Source of the DNA: Flavobacterium cauense R2A-7
Lineage (GTDB): Bacteria > Bacteroidota > Bacteroidia > Flavobacteriales > Flavobacteriaceae
Length of the DNA stretch: 64,000 nucleotides
NCBI RefSeq assembly: GCF_000498475.1
Contig: NZ_AVBI01000019.1
Coordinates: 620,001-684,000, forward strand
Direction: 5' to 3'
In this document: positions 19,499-27,441 of the stretch, piece by piece
How the letters are laid out: each line of letters begins with the position of its first letter
Position numbering within the stretch: position 1 is the first letter of the stretch
Program-made: the position numbers and the translations under genes
Notes under the pieces: model-generated
Seen by the model: the letters and a program-made list of their open reading frames with translations, nothing else
The model's database searches: none
Told to the model about the DNA's origin: nothing

Positions 19499-19696
19499 AT
19501 GAAAAACAAACACATCTTAATCGCATTTATTTTAGGTTGCATCATAACAATTGTTGGCGCTTTATTCAAAATCATGCATTGGCCTTATGCATCGGTACTC
19601 TTAATTTTAGGAATGCTCTCGGAAGCGTTGGCCGGCGTTATGCTTATTTTAAAAATTTACAAAGATCAAAACCCTAATGGATTCCTAAACAAATAA
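19499..19696 (+). CDS. Small GldL-like membrane protein
   Basis: 65 aa with two hydrophobic helices (about 5-25 and 30-52). The first carries the pattern VGALFKIMHWPYAS, very like the start of GldL, the inner-membrane motor/anchor of T9SS and gliding. Full GldL is over 200 aa with a long periplasmic region, which is missing here, so this is a stand-alone mini version of the membrane unit rather than the motor itself. It starts two bases after the SRPBCC stop. A role in gliding is not established. Confidence 0.65.
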   Translation: MKNKHILIAFILGCIITIVGALFKIMHWPYASVLLILGMLSEALAGVMLILKIYKDQNPNGFLNK

Positions 19697-19699
19697 ATT

Positions 19700-20065
19700 A
19701 TGACAATCCTCTCCAAAATACTCATCGGTTTTGTGGCTTGCATCCACCTTTATATCGTTTGGCTGGAAATGTTTGCCTGGACCACAAGAGCCAAAAAAGT
19801 GTTCCGAAGTGTTCCTGCCGAAATGTTCGAAAAGACAAAACAAATGGCCGGAAATCAAGGTTTGTACAACGGATTTCTTGCGGCCGGTTTAATCTGGTCG
19901 TTATTAATTTGTGATGCGCATTGGAGTTTCAATGTAGCTTTATTTTTTCTGAGTTGTGTTTTTGTGGCCGGTGTTTACGGAGCGATTACCGTACAAAGAA
20001 CTATATTTTATGTACAATCGGTTCCTGCGCTATTGGCAATAATCAGTATTCATTTCATGAAATAA
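19700..20065 (+). CDS. DUF1304 membrane protein
   Basis: 121 aa with four predicted helices and the DUF1304 opening (ILIGFVACIHLYIVWLEMFAW). Function unknown. Last gene of the operon, three bases after the previous one, followed immediately by a shared terminator with hutH converging from the other side. Confidence 0.8.
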   Translation: MTILSKILIGFVACIHLYIVWLEMFAWTTRAKKVFRSVPAEMFEKTKQMAGNQGLYNGFLAAGLIWSLLICDAHWSFNVALFFLSCVFVAGVYGAITVQRTIFYVQSVPALLAIISIHFMK

Positions 20066-20092
20066 AAAAAGCCTCAATTAAGAGGCTTTTTT
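20064..20092. terminator. Bidirectional terminator between DUF1304 and hutH
   Basis: AAAAAAAGCCTC and GAGGCTTTTTT flank AATTAA. The hairpin lies between convergent genes and has T runs on both strands. Confidence 0.85.
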
Positions 20093-20093
20093 G

Positions 20094-21602
20094 TTATTCC
20101 AAAACTTCGCTATCCAACTGTAAACTGTTCAGGAAAGCAATTGATTTTTCAATATCGTAATGCAGAATTCTGTCTTCATCCACTAACGGCACTTCTTCAC
20201 GGAAAGATTTAATAAACGTTTCCAAAAACTCACTCGATTTTAAAGGACGTCTGAATTCGATGGCCTGAGAAGCATTCATCAATTCGATCGCTAAAATGCG
20301 TTCCAGATTTTCCATGATTTTCAAGCATTTCGTAGCAGCATTAGCCCCCATACTCACATGGTCTTCCTGTCCGTTCGACGAAACAATACTATCGATACTC
20401 GATGGAGTAGCCAATTGCTTGTTCTGACTCACTATACTCGCCGCCGTATATTGCGGAATCATGAAACCGGAATTCAATCCCGGATTACTTACCAAAAACG
20501 GTGGTAAATCTCTTAAACCGGAAATTAACTGATACGTTCTTCTTTCGGAAATACTTCCTAACTCTGCCAAAGCGATTCCTAAGAAATCTAATGCTAAAGC
20601 CAAAGGTTGCCCGTGGAAATTACCTCCGGAGATAATTAAATCTTCACCCACAAAAATATTTGGATTATCCGTAACCGAATTAATTTCGGTCTTGAATACT
20701 TTTTTCACATAATCGATGGTATCTTTTGAAGCACCATGCACTTGCGGAATACAACGGAACGAATAAGGGTCCTGAACGTGTTGTTTAGGTTGCGCAATAA
20801 TTTCACTGTCTTCCAATAATTCCTGAAACCGTTTTGCCGTATTGATTTGCCCTTTGTGCGGACGAACCATGTGGATTAATTCATTGAAAGGTTCGATTCT
20901 TCCATCAAAACCTTCCAGGGAGATTGCTCCGATTACATCTGCCAAATAGGAAAACTTCATTGCCTTCAGAAGCACGTAGCATCCGTAGGAACTCATAAAT
21001 TGGGTACCATTCAATAACGCCAATCCTTCTTTCGACTGCAATTCAATCGGGTTCCAACCCATTTTTTCCAAAACCTTTTTGGCCGGCTGGCGGAAACCGT
21101 CAACATACACTTCCCCTTCTCCGATTAACGGCAAAGACAAATGTGCCAAAGGTGCCAAATCGCCGGAAGCCCCTAAAGATCCTTGAGTATAAACAACCGG
21201 AAAAATATCATTATTATAGAATTCAATCAATCGTTCTACTGTTTGCAACTGAACGCCGGAATGTCCGTAGCTTAACGATTTAATTTTCAGCAACAACATG
21301 ATTTTAACAATCTCCTGCGGCACTTCGTCTCCGGTTCCGCAAGCATGTGATTTCACTAAATTCTCCTGAAGTCTGGTAAGATTTTCATTTGATATTTTGA
21401 TGTTACACAACGAGCCGAAACCGGTATTGATTCCGTAAATTGGTTCGCCATGTGATTGCATTTTGTTATCTAAATAAGTACGGCATTTTTCAACGTTAAC
21501 ACGTGCCTCTTCTGATAAATCCAATGTTTTGTTTTGAGAAATAATTTCTTCAAGCAACTCTAAAGAAAAAACATCAGAACTTATATAATGTACAGTATCC
21601 AT
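20094..21602 (-). CDS. hutH: Histidine ammonia-lyase
   Basis: 502 aa. Removes ammonia from histidine to give urocanate, the first step of histidine catabolism. The MIO cofactor triad Ala145-Ser146-Gly147 lies in GSLGASGDLAPLAH, and the conserved Tyr57 lies in PIYGINTGFGSL. Length and motifs fit HAL; related MIO enzymes (phenylalanine/tyrosine ammonia-lyases or aminomutases) share the fold, so substrate rests on overall resemblance. hutU, hutI and hutG are not beside it, so the pathway is scattered in this genome. Confidence 0.88.
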   Translation of the reverse strand: MDTVHYISSDVFSLELLEEIISQNKTLDLSEEARVNVEKCRTYLDNKMQSHGEPIYGINTGFGSLCNIKISNENLTRLQENLVKSHACGTGDEVPQEIVKIMLLLKIKSLSYGHSGVQLQTVERLIEFYNNDIFPVVYTQGSLGASGDLAPLAHLSLPLIGEGEVYVDGFRQPAKKVLEKMGWNPIELQSKEGLALLNGTQFMSSYGCYVLLKAMKFSYLADVIGAISLEGFDGRIEPFNELIHMVRPHKGQINTAKRFQELLEDSEIIAQPKQHVQDPYSFRCIPQVHGASKDTIDYVKKVFKTEINSVTDNPNIFVGEDLIISGGNFHGQPLALALDFLGIALAELGSISERRTYQLISGLRDLPPFLVSNPGLNSGFMIPQYTAASIVSQNKQLATPSSIDSIVSSNGQEDHVSMGANAATKCLKIMENLERILAIELMNASQAIEFRRPLKSSEFLETFIKSFREEVPLVDEDRILHYDIEKSIAFLNSLQLDSEVLE

Positions 21603-21703
21603 TTTTCGTGGTTAAATTAAGACCTCAAAATTCAACAAAAAGCGGTTAAAATGCAAGATTTATTATTAGTATTTCATTATGACACTTTATAGCGGACATT
21701 TCT

Positions 21704-21711
21704 TATATTTG
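21704..21711 (+). promoter_or_regulatory. -7 box of the TlpA-like gene
   Basis: TATATTTG, exact consensus, 22 bases before the ATG at 21734. Confidence 0.6.
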
Positions 21712-21733
21712 GACAACTAAAAAACCATTAAAC

Positions 21734-23098
21734 ATGAAAAACACACTTTACCTTTTGTTGGTTGTATTGTTGGCTTCCTTTACAACTCCAAAAGAAAACA
21801 TCACCCTTTCCGGAAAAATTATCAATACTGAAGATGGTAAATTGAAGATTAAAGGAGAATCTTTTGAAAAAGAAATAACGCTTAAAGCTGACGGTTCTTT
21901 CTCGGAAACGTTCCCGATTGAATATTCAGGAACCTATAATTTAGCTACAAAAAACAGTCGTACTTCACTTTATTTGTCTAAAGGAACCAAATTGGCGATT
22001 AATTTTGACGACAAAAACTTCCCTGCGAGCTTAATTTATACAGGTGCCGGAAGCAAAGAGAATCAATATTTTGCTCTGAAATCTGCTGCAGCTAATAAAC
22101 TTATGGGAAATGTTCAGGATTTCTACGCATTGGATGAAACTGCCTTTTTAACCAAAGTAAAGGAAGTGAAAACCGCAATGACAGATTTATTAAACAAATC
22201 GAAAATTACCGATGAAAATTTCAAAAAAAACGAATTGAAAAGTATTGGTTATTTCGAACAGCTGCAATTGCTGAATTACCCTGAATACCATGCGCATTAT
22301 GCAAAAATTGAAGGATTCAAACCTTCGGCAACCTTCCCGCAATTTGATACTAAAATTGATTTAGACAACGAACAGGACTTTTTATTTTCTTCGCCTTACA
22401 AACAAATCGTTGCCACAAAATTCAACAATAACATCTTCGCACAACTAGGCGAAAATGAAGAATACACATATAAATTGGCGTTACCGGAAATTAAAAAAGT
22501 AAAAAGCCCGGCAATTAAAAATGCGCACATCCAAAATTTAGCCTATGAAGTAGGTGCCGGAAATCCGGATGCCGCCATGCTTTATAACGAATTGATTTCG
22601 CTTTCTTCAGATACAAAATTTAAAACCGAATTAACTACCAAGTTCAACAAAATAAAAACACTTACTGCGGGAAATCCTTCTCCTAAATTTGACTACGAAA
22701 ACTTCAAAGGCGGAAAAACGTCTTTAGAAAGTTTAAAAGGAAAATACGTTTACATCGATGTTTGGGCAACTTGGTGCGGACCATGTCGTCGTGAAATTCC
22801 GAGTTTACAAAAGGTAGAAGAACAATACCACGGTAAAAATATCGAATTCGTAAGCCTTTCCATCGATGCGAAAAAAGATTACGAAAAATGGAGAAAATTC
22901 GTGGAAGAGAAAAAATTAGGCGGTATCCAATTGTTTGCGGACAACGACTGGAATTCAAAATTTGTTCAGGAATATGCAATTGAAGGTATTCCGAGATTTA
23001 TCTTAGTGGATCCGAACGGAAACATTGTTTCAGCTGATGCTCCTCGCCCATCCGACCCTAAATTAGTAGCAAAATTCGAAGAATTAGGGATTAAATAA
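21734..23098 (+). CDS. Secreted TlpA-like thiol-disulfide oxidoreductase
   Basis: 454 aa with an N-terminal signal sequence (about 1-18). The middle (20-300) is a DUF4369-like beta domain followed by a helical region. The C-terminal thioredoxin fold (about 310-454) has the active site Trp347-Cys-Gly-Pro-Cys351 and a cis-Pro segment (EGIPRFILVDPNG). Such proteins reduce or exchange disulfides in the periplasm; Bacteroidota carry many with unknown clients. It has its own promoter and terminator. Confidence 0.88.
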   Translation: MKNTLYLLLVVLLASFTTPKENITLSGKIINTEDGKLKIKGESFEKEITLKADGSFSETFPIEYSGTYNLATKNSRTSLYLSKGTKLAINFDDKNFPASLIYTGAGSKENQYFALKSAAANKLMGNVQDFYALDETAFLTKVKEVKTAMTDLLNKSKITDENFKKNELKSIGYFEQLQLLNYPEYHAHYAKIEGFKPSATFPQFDTKIDLDNEQDFLFSSPYKQIVATKFNNNIFAQLGENEEYTYKLALPEIKKVKSPAIKNAHIQNLAYEVGAGNPDAAMLYNELISLSSDTKFKTELTTKFNKIKTLTAGNPSPKFDYENFKGGKTSLESLKGKYVYIDVWATWCGPCRREIPSLQKVEEQYHGKNIEFVSLSIDAKKDYEKWRKFVEEKKLGGIQLFADNDWNSKFVQEYAIEGIPRFILVDPNGNIVSADAPRPSDPKLVAKFEELGIK

Positions 23099-23116
23099 TT
23101 GATAATTTAAATACAA

Positions 23117-23143
23117 GGCCGTCCTAAAAAACGGCTTTTTTTT
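23117..23143. terminator. Terminator between the TlpA-like gene and nnrD
   Basis: GCCGT and ACGGC pair around CCTAAAAA, followed by a T run on the plus strand. It lies between convergent genes. Confidence 0.65.
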
Positions 23144-23144
23144 A

Positions 23145-23990
23145 TTACTCTAAAGTCAGAAATGCTTTTCCGAGATAATTAATAATATCTGAAGCTATAA
23201 ACGCGTGATAACCTATTTCTGGTGCTGCAATATCGGCAGTCATTCCATGAAGATATACACCTAAAACCGCCGCGTCCAACGGATTGTATTGTTGAGCCAA
23301 AAGCCCAGTTACGATTCCCGTTAAAACATCGCCGCTTCCGGCAGTTGCCAAAGCCTGATTTCCGGTAGTATTTTCAAAAACAGAGGTCTTATACACTATA
23401 AAGGTTGGCGCTCCTTTTGCAATTACAACAACATTAAATGCTACAGAAAACGATTGTACTTTTTCAAGCATTTCCGAATGGGAATTCCAAGCACCAATCA
23501 GTCGTTCCAATTCTTTTAAATGTGGTGTTAAAACGGTTTGCTTAGGAAGCATTTCCAGCCATTCTTTGTTTTCAGAAAGAATATTCAAGCCATCCGCATC
23601 GATAACCATCGGAACTGTATTCATCTTTAAAAAATGAAACATAGCCTGTTGTACATCGGCATTCTGCCCCATACCCATTCCGATTCCGATAGCATTCAAA
23701 GTCAGTTTATGATTTACAGAAGTGATATGATCGGTATAATCATCGGTTAAAACCATTACTTCCGGAACAACAGTCTGAACAATTTCATAACCGCATTTAG
23801 GCACATAAGCCGTAACCAATCCGGCTCCCGCTTTCAAACATGCTTTTGCAGAAAGACAAACGGAACCAATTTTCCCATAACTGCCGCCAACAATCATTAC
23901 GTGTCCCTGAGTTCCTTTATGCGTATTCTCCGGAATTGGCTTTATCCGTTGCAAGGCTACAGTTTTATCTAATAAAATATAATTTTCCAT
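23145..23990 (-). CDS. nnrD: ADP-dependent NAD(P)H-hydrate dehydratase
   Basis: 281-aa ribokinase-fold enzyme that repairs damaged NAD(P)H hydrates using ADP. Motifs: [16 protein letters not shown] (start of the fold), DADGLNIL, and [15 protein letters not shown], with the conserved Asp of the nucleotide site. In many bacteria this domain is fused behind the NnrE epimerase in a protein of about 500 aa. Here it stands alone, with its normal N-terminus and no NnrE frame next to it, so the epimerase must be elsewhere or absent. Confidence 0.9.
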   Translation of the reverse strand: MENYILLDKTVALQRIKPIPENTHKGTQGHVMIVGGSYGKIGSVCLSAKACLKAGAGLVTAYVPKCGYEIVQTVVPEVMVLTDDYTDHITSVNHKLTLNAIGIGMGMGQNADVQQAMFHFLKMNTVPMVIDADGLNILSENKEWLEMLPKQTVLTPHLKELERLIGAWNSHSEMLEKVQSFSVAFNVVVIAKGAPTFIVYKTSVFENTTGNQALATAGSGDVLTGIVTGLLAQQYNPLDAAVLGVYLHGMTADIAAPEIGYHAFIASDIINYLGKAFLTLE

Positions 23991-24082
23991 ACCTTAAAAT
24001 TACGAAATATCTCTGATTTATGGTTTTGTCACTCCTAAAAAAATCAATACATTAGCGTCCTAAAACAAACAATCAACATACA

Positions 24083-25165
24083 ATGAAAAATACAGCATTA
24101 ACGCACGTTCACGAAAGTTTGGGAGCTAAAATGGTTCCGTTTGCAGGTTACAATATGCCTGTTCAATATGAAGGAGTTAACATTGAGCACGAAACAGTTC
24201 GTAACGGCGTGGGTGTTTTTGATGTTTCACACATGGGAGAATTTTTTCTGAAAGGCGAAAATGCTTTGGCTTTGATTCAGAAAGTTACTTCAAACGATGC
24301 ATCAAAATTAGTGGATGGAAAAGCTCAATATTCCTGTTTACCAAATAATGAAGGCGGAATCGTAGATGATTTAATCGTATATAAAATTGCAGACAATCAC
24401 TATATGCTGGTGGTTAACGCTTCCAACATTGAAAAAGACTGGAATTGGATTTCTTCTCACAACGATTTAGGCGTAGACATGCAAAATCTTTCAGACAGTT
24501 ACTCGTTATTAGCAATTCAAGGCCCGAAAGCAGCAGAAGCGATGCAAAGCTTAACGAATATCGATTTGGCTAACATGGGCTATTACACTTTCCAGATTGG
24601 TGATTTTGCCGGAAAACAGGATGTAATTGTTTCGGCTACAGGTTATACCGGTTCAGGTGGTTTCGAAATTTACTTCAAAAACGAAGATGCAGAAACGATC
24701 TGGAATAAAGTTTTTGAAGCCGGTGCCGCTTTCGGAATCAAACCAATCGGACTAGCCGCACGTGACACTTTACGTTTGGAAATGGGCTTCTGTTTGTACG
24801 GAAACGACATCAACGATACCACTTCTCCATTAGAAGCCGGTTTGGGATGGATTACAAAATTTGACAAAGAATTCACCAATTCTGAAAATCTTAAAAAACA
24901 AAAAGAAGCAGGTGTTAGTCGAAAATTAGTTGGTTTTGAAATGGTGGAAAGAGGAATTCCTCGTCACGATTACGAAATTGCTGATGCTGACGGAAATGTT
25001 GTTGGTATTGTAACATCCGGAACGCAATCGCCTTCAATGGGAATTGCAATTGGAATGGGCTATGTTCCAACAGCTTTAGCAACTCCGGATTCCGAAATTT
25101 ACATCCGAATCAGAAACAAAGATATTAAAGCAAAAGTGGTTAAAATGCCGTTTTTTAAGAAATAG
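24083..25165 (+). CDS. gcvT: Aminomethyltransferase, glycine cleavage system T protein
   Basis: 360 aa. Transfers the methylene group from aminomethyl-lipoyl H protein to tetrahydrofolate with release of ammonia. The opening [20 protein letters not shown] and the [24 protein letters not shown] and RDTLRLEMG segments are classical GcvT. gcvH and gcvP are not in the window. No glycine riboswitch is seen in the 92-base upstream spacer. glyA, which produces glycine and one-carbon units, is at 35428. Confidence 0.96.
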   Translation: MKNTALTHVHESLGAKMVPFAGYNMPVQYEGVNIEHETVRNGVGVFDVSHMGEFFLKGENALALIQKVTSNDASKLVDGKAQYSCLPNNEGGIVDDLIVYKIADNHYMLVVNASNIEKDWNWISSHNDLGVDMQNLSDSYSLLAIQGPKAAEAMQSLTNIDLANMGYYTFQIGDFAGKQDVIVSATGYTGSGGFEIYFKNEDAETIWNKVFEAGAAFGIKPIGLAARDTLRLEMGFCLYGNDINDTTSPLEAGLGWITKFDKEFTNSENLKKQKEAGVSRKLVGFEMVERGIPRHDYEIADADGNVVGIVTSGTQSPSMGIAIGMGYVPTALATPDSEIYIRIRNKDIKAKVVKMPFFKK

Positions 25166-25310
25166 TAGCAAAGCAGCAGAGTAACAAAGAGTCAAAGTTT
25201 TTTTTTTAGTTATAAAAAATTAATTTTGCAGCTTAAAGTTTCATACTTATAAAACTAAGTAACTCAGCAACTTTGAAACTTTGCAACTTGTAAAATAAAT
25301 AAACTCCGAA
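25166..25310. repeat. Low-complexity word-repeat spacer
   Basis: The spacer is made of shuffled short words (GCAAAGCAGCAGAGTAAC, AAAGAGTCAAAG, and on the other arm ACTTTGAAACTTTGCAAC). The two ends are loosely inverted copies of one another. A TAATTTTG -7 box at 25221-25228 lies between them and probably serves the YebC-family gene. No gene is seen here. Confidence 0.6.
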
Positions 25311-25315
25311 TAGAA

Positions 25316-26026
25316 ATGGGAAGAGCGTTTGAATTCAGAAAAGCGAGAAAAATGAAACGTTGGTCGGCAATGGCTAAAACGTTTACAAGAATAGGAAAAG
25401 ACATTGTAATGGCCGTTAAGGAAGGTGGTCCAAATCCGGAAACCAACTCCCGTTTAAGAGCCGTTATCCAGAATGCGAAGTCGGCAAACATGCCAAAAGA
25501 CAACGTAGAGCGTGCAATTAAAAAAGCATCCGACAAAGATACTGCCAACTTTAAAGAAGTATTGTTTGAAGGCTATGCACCACACGGTATTGCAATCTTA
25601 ATTGAAACTGCCACTGATAACAACAACAGAACTGTTGCCAACATCAGAAGTTATTTCAATAAATGTAACGGAACGATGGGAACACAAGGTTCGGTAGAAT
25701 TCATGTTCGATCATACTTGTAATTTCCGAATCCCGGCTGAAGGCCAGGATGTAGAAGAACTGGAATTGGAAATGATTGATTTTGGTGTAGAAGAAATTTT
25801 CGCAGACGAAGACGGCATCTTAATGTATGCTCCTTTTGAAAGCTTCGGTGCCATCCAAAAAGAACTGGAAAACAGAAATATTGAGATCTTATCTTCCGGA
25901 TTTGAGCGTATTCCGCAAATCACTAAAGAATTAACGCCTGAACAAGTAGCCGATGTTGAGAAATTATTGGAAAAAATCGAAGAAGATGACGATGTGATGA
26001 ACGTGTATCATACAATGCAGGAATAA
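25316..26026 (+). CDS. YebC/PmpR family protein
   Basis: 236 aa. The opening MGRAFEFRKARKMKRW, then AKTFTRIGKDI and KEGGPNPETNSRLR, are diagnostic for the YebC/TACO1 family. Members have been described as DNA-binding regulators and, more recently, as translation factors that ease ribosome stalling at proline runs. The C-terminus is acidic. Monocistronic by its surroundings: a -7 box in the upstream spacer and a terminator 42 bases after the stop. Confidence 0.9.
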   Translation: MGRAFEFRKARKMKRWSAMAKTFTRIGKDIVMAVKEGGPNPETNSRLRAVIQNAKSANMPKDNVERAIKKASDKDTANFKEVLFEGYAPHGIAILIETATDNNNRTVANIRSYFNKCNGTMGTQGSVEFMFDHTCNFRIPAEGQDVEELELEMIDFGVEEIFADEDGILMYAPFESFGAIQKELENRNIEILSSGFERIPQITKELTPEQVADVEKLLEKIEEDDDVMNVYHTMQE

Positions 26027-26067
26027 TTTAGATTATTAGACTTCTTAGAAAGTTAGATTGTTAGATT

Positions 26068-26108
26068 AAAAAAACTCCGTCTCGTTTTATAACGCAACGG
26101 AGTTTTTT
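26068..26108 (+). terminator. Terminator of the YebC-family gene
   Basis: AAAAACTCCGT pairs with ACGGAGTTTTT across a 17-base loop and is followed by T residues. Confidence 0.75.
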
Positions 26109-26240
26109 ATGTTTACTAATATTTTTTTTTACGTGTCGATTCTAGCAATAGTCTTTGACCAAAGCAAGAAATCACATATTTATCGTATTACTTTATGAGA
26201 TTCCTACTGATGTCGGAATGACAAATGATATTTCAATAAT

Positions 26241-26273
26241 AGAAAAAGCTCCATTTTAAATGGAGCTTTTTCT
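26241..26273 (-). terminator. Terminator of the CBS-like gene (symmetric)
   Basis: AGAAAAAGCTCCATTT and AAATGGAGCTTTTTCT form a near-perfect symmetric hairpin, usable on either strand. It lies 45 bases past the minus-strand stop at 26319. Confidence 0.7.
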
Positions 26274-26318
26274 ATATTTAACAATCTAAGAAGTCTAAAA
26301 ATCTAACTATCTAAGAAA

Positions 26319-27359
26319 TTATTTTATAAATTCAATCTTCTGAGCTTCTTCCGCATTGATGCTGTCAAAAAAACCTTGTTCGTTCATCCATTCATCACTG
26401 AAAACTTTACTCATGTAACGCGATCCGTGATCCGGGAAAATAACAACTACATTGCTGTTTTCGTCAAATTCACCATCTTCTGCAAATTGCTTGATGGCCT
26501 GCATTGCTGCTCCGGAAGTATATCCAACAAACAAACCTTCTTTTTTAGCAATCTCTCTTGCTGTATGAGCGCTTTCTTCGTCAGTTACTTTTGTGAATTT
26601 ATCAATAGCATCAAAATCAGTTGCTGTAGGAATCAAATTTTTACCCAAACCTTCAATTCGGTACGGATAAATCTCATCATTGTCAAATTCTCTGGTCTCG
26701 TGGTACTTTTTCAATACTGATCCAAAAGCATCAACCCCTAAAACCTTAATATTCGGATTTTGTTCCTTTAAATAACGCGCTGTTCCTGAGATAGTTCCAC
26801 CAGTTCCGCTACAAGCAATAAAGTGCGTTATTTTACCATTGGTTTGCTCCCAAATTTCCGGACCTGTAGATTTATAATGTGCATCAACATTTAAATCATT
26901 GAAATACTGGTTGATGTATACGGATCCTTTGGTTTCTTCGTGCAAACGTTTGGCCACATTGTAATACGAACGAGGATCGTCAGCAGAAACGTGAGCAGGA
27001 CAAACATATACTTTAGCTCCCATGGCTCTAAGCATATCAATTTTATCTTTGGATGACTTAGAACTTACCGCCAAAACACAATCATACCCCTTTATAATAC
27101 TTACCATCGCAATACTGAAACCGGTATTTCCGGAAGTAGTTTCGATAATGGTATCACCAGGTTTTAAAATACCGCGTTTTTCGGCTTCTTCAATGATGTA
27201 TAATGCAATTCTGTCTTTAGTGGAATGTCCCGGGTTAAAGGCCTCTACTTTAGCGTAAAAGTTTCCTTTTAATCCTTCTGTTATCGTATTAAGCTTAATT
27301 AGAGGTGTGTTTCCAATTAATTCCAATACGCTATTATAGGCTTTTATTTCTTCTTTCAT
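26319..27359 (-). CDS. PLP-dependent cysteine synthase / cystathionine beta-synthase-like enzyme
   Basis: 346-aa fold-type II PLP enzyme. The PLP lysine is K48 in NPGHSTKDR, the substrate loop is TTSGNTGFS, and the phosphate-binding loop is SGTGGTISG. The YTSGAA segment completes the active site. Features such as [10 protein letters not shown] and the EAF(N)PGHSTKDR context resemble cystathionine beta-synthase catalytic cores more than CysK; there is no CBS regulatory domain. It would condense serine or O-acetylserine with homocysteine or sulfide. Exact substrate uncertain. A TACATTTG -7 box lies 60 bases upstream. Confidence 0.85.
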   Translation of the reverse strand: MKEEIKAYNSVLELIGNTPLIKLNTITEGLKGNFYAKVEAFNPGHSTKDRIALYIIEEAEKRGILKPGDTIIETTSGNTGFSIAMVSIIKGYDCVLAVSSKSSKDKIDMLRAMGAKVYVCPAHVSADDPRSYYNVAKRLHEETKGSVYINQYFNDLNVDAHYKSTGPEIWEQTNGKITHFIACSGTGGTISGTARYLKEQNPNIKVLGVDAFGSVLKKYHETREFDNDEIYPYRIEGLGKNLIPTATDFDAIDKFTKVTDEESAHTAREIAKKEGLFVGYTSGAAMQAIKQFAEDGEFDENSNVVVIFPDHGSRYMSKVFSDEWMNEQGFFDSINAEEAQKIEFIK

Positions 27360-27418
27360 AAAAAATAAATTTCTGCGAGTTGTGAATATAAACCTTTTTT
27401 GGAATAGTCACAACCTTG

Positions 27419-27426
27419 CAAATGTA
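27419..27426 (-). promoter_or_regulatory. -7 box of the CBS-like gene
   Basis: TACATTTG on the minus strand, exact consensus, 60 bases before the start, between the peptidase stop and this gene. Confidence 0.5.
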
Positions 27427-27441
27427 TAAAAAATTCTTTAT

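Larger units (their letters stand above)
26030..26318. repeat. Composite spacer: inverted word-repeats enclosing two hairpins
   Basis: About 290 bases without a gene. The left edge (26031-26068, built on TTAGACTTCTTAG and GTTAGATTGTTAG) and the right edge (26278-26316, AACAATCTAAGAAGTC) are imperfect inverted copies. Inside are two terminator hairpins (26068-26108 and 26241-26273) and the phrase GAGATTCCTACTGATGTCGG AATGACAAA (26200-26226), which reads like a dispersed Flavobacterium spacer repeat. The whole could be a small mobile or REP-type unit. Confidence 0.5.

Noticed and set aside
24001..24082. Glycine riboswitch upstream of gcvT
   Set aside because: The 92-base spacer is A/T-rich and lacks the conserved paired aptamer sequences.
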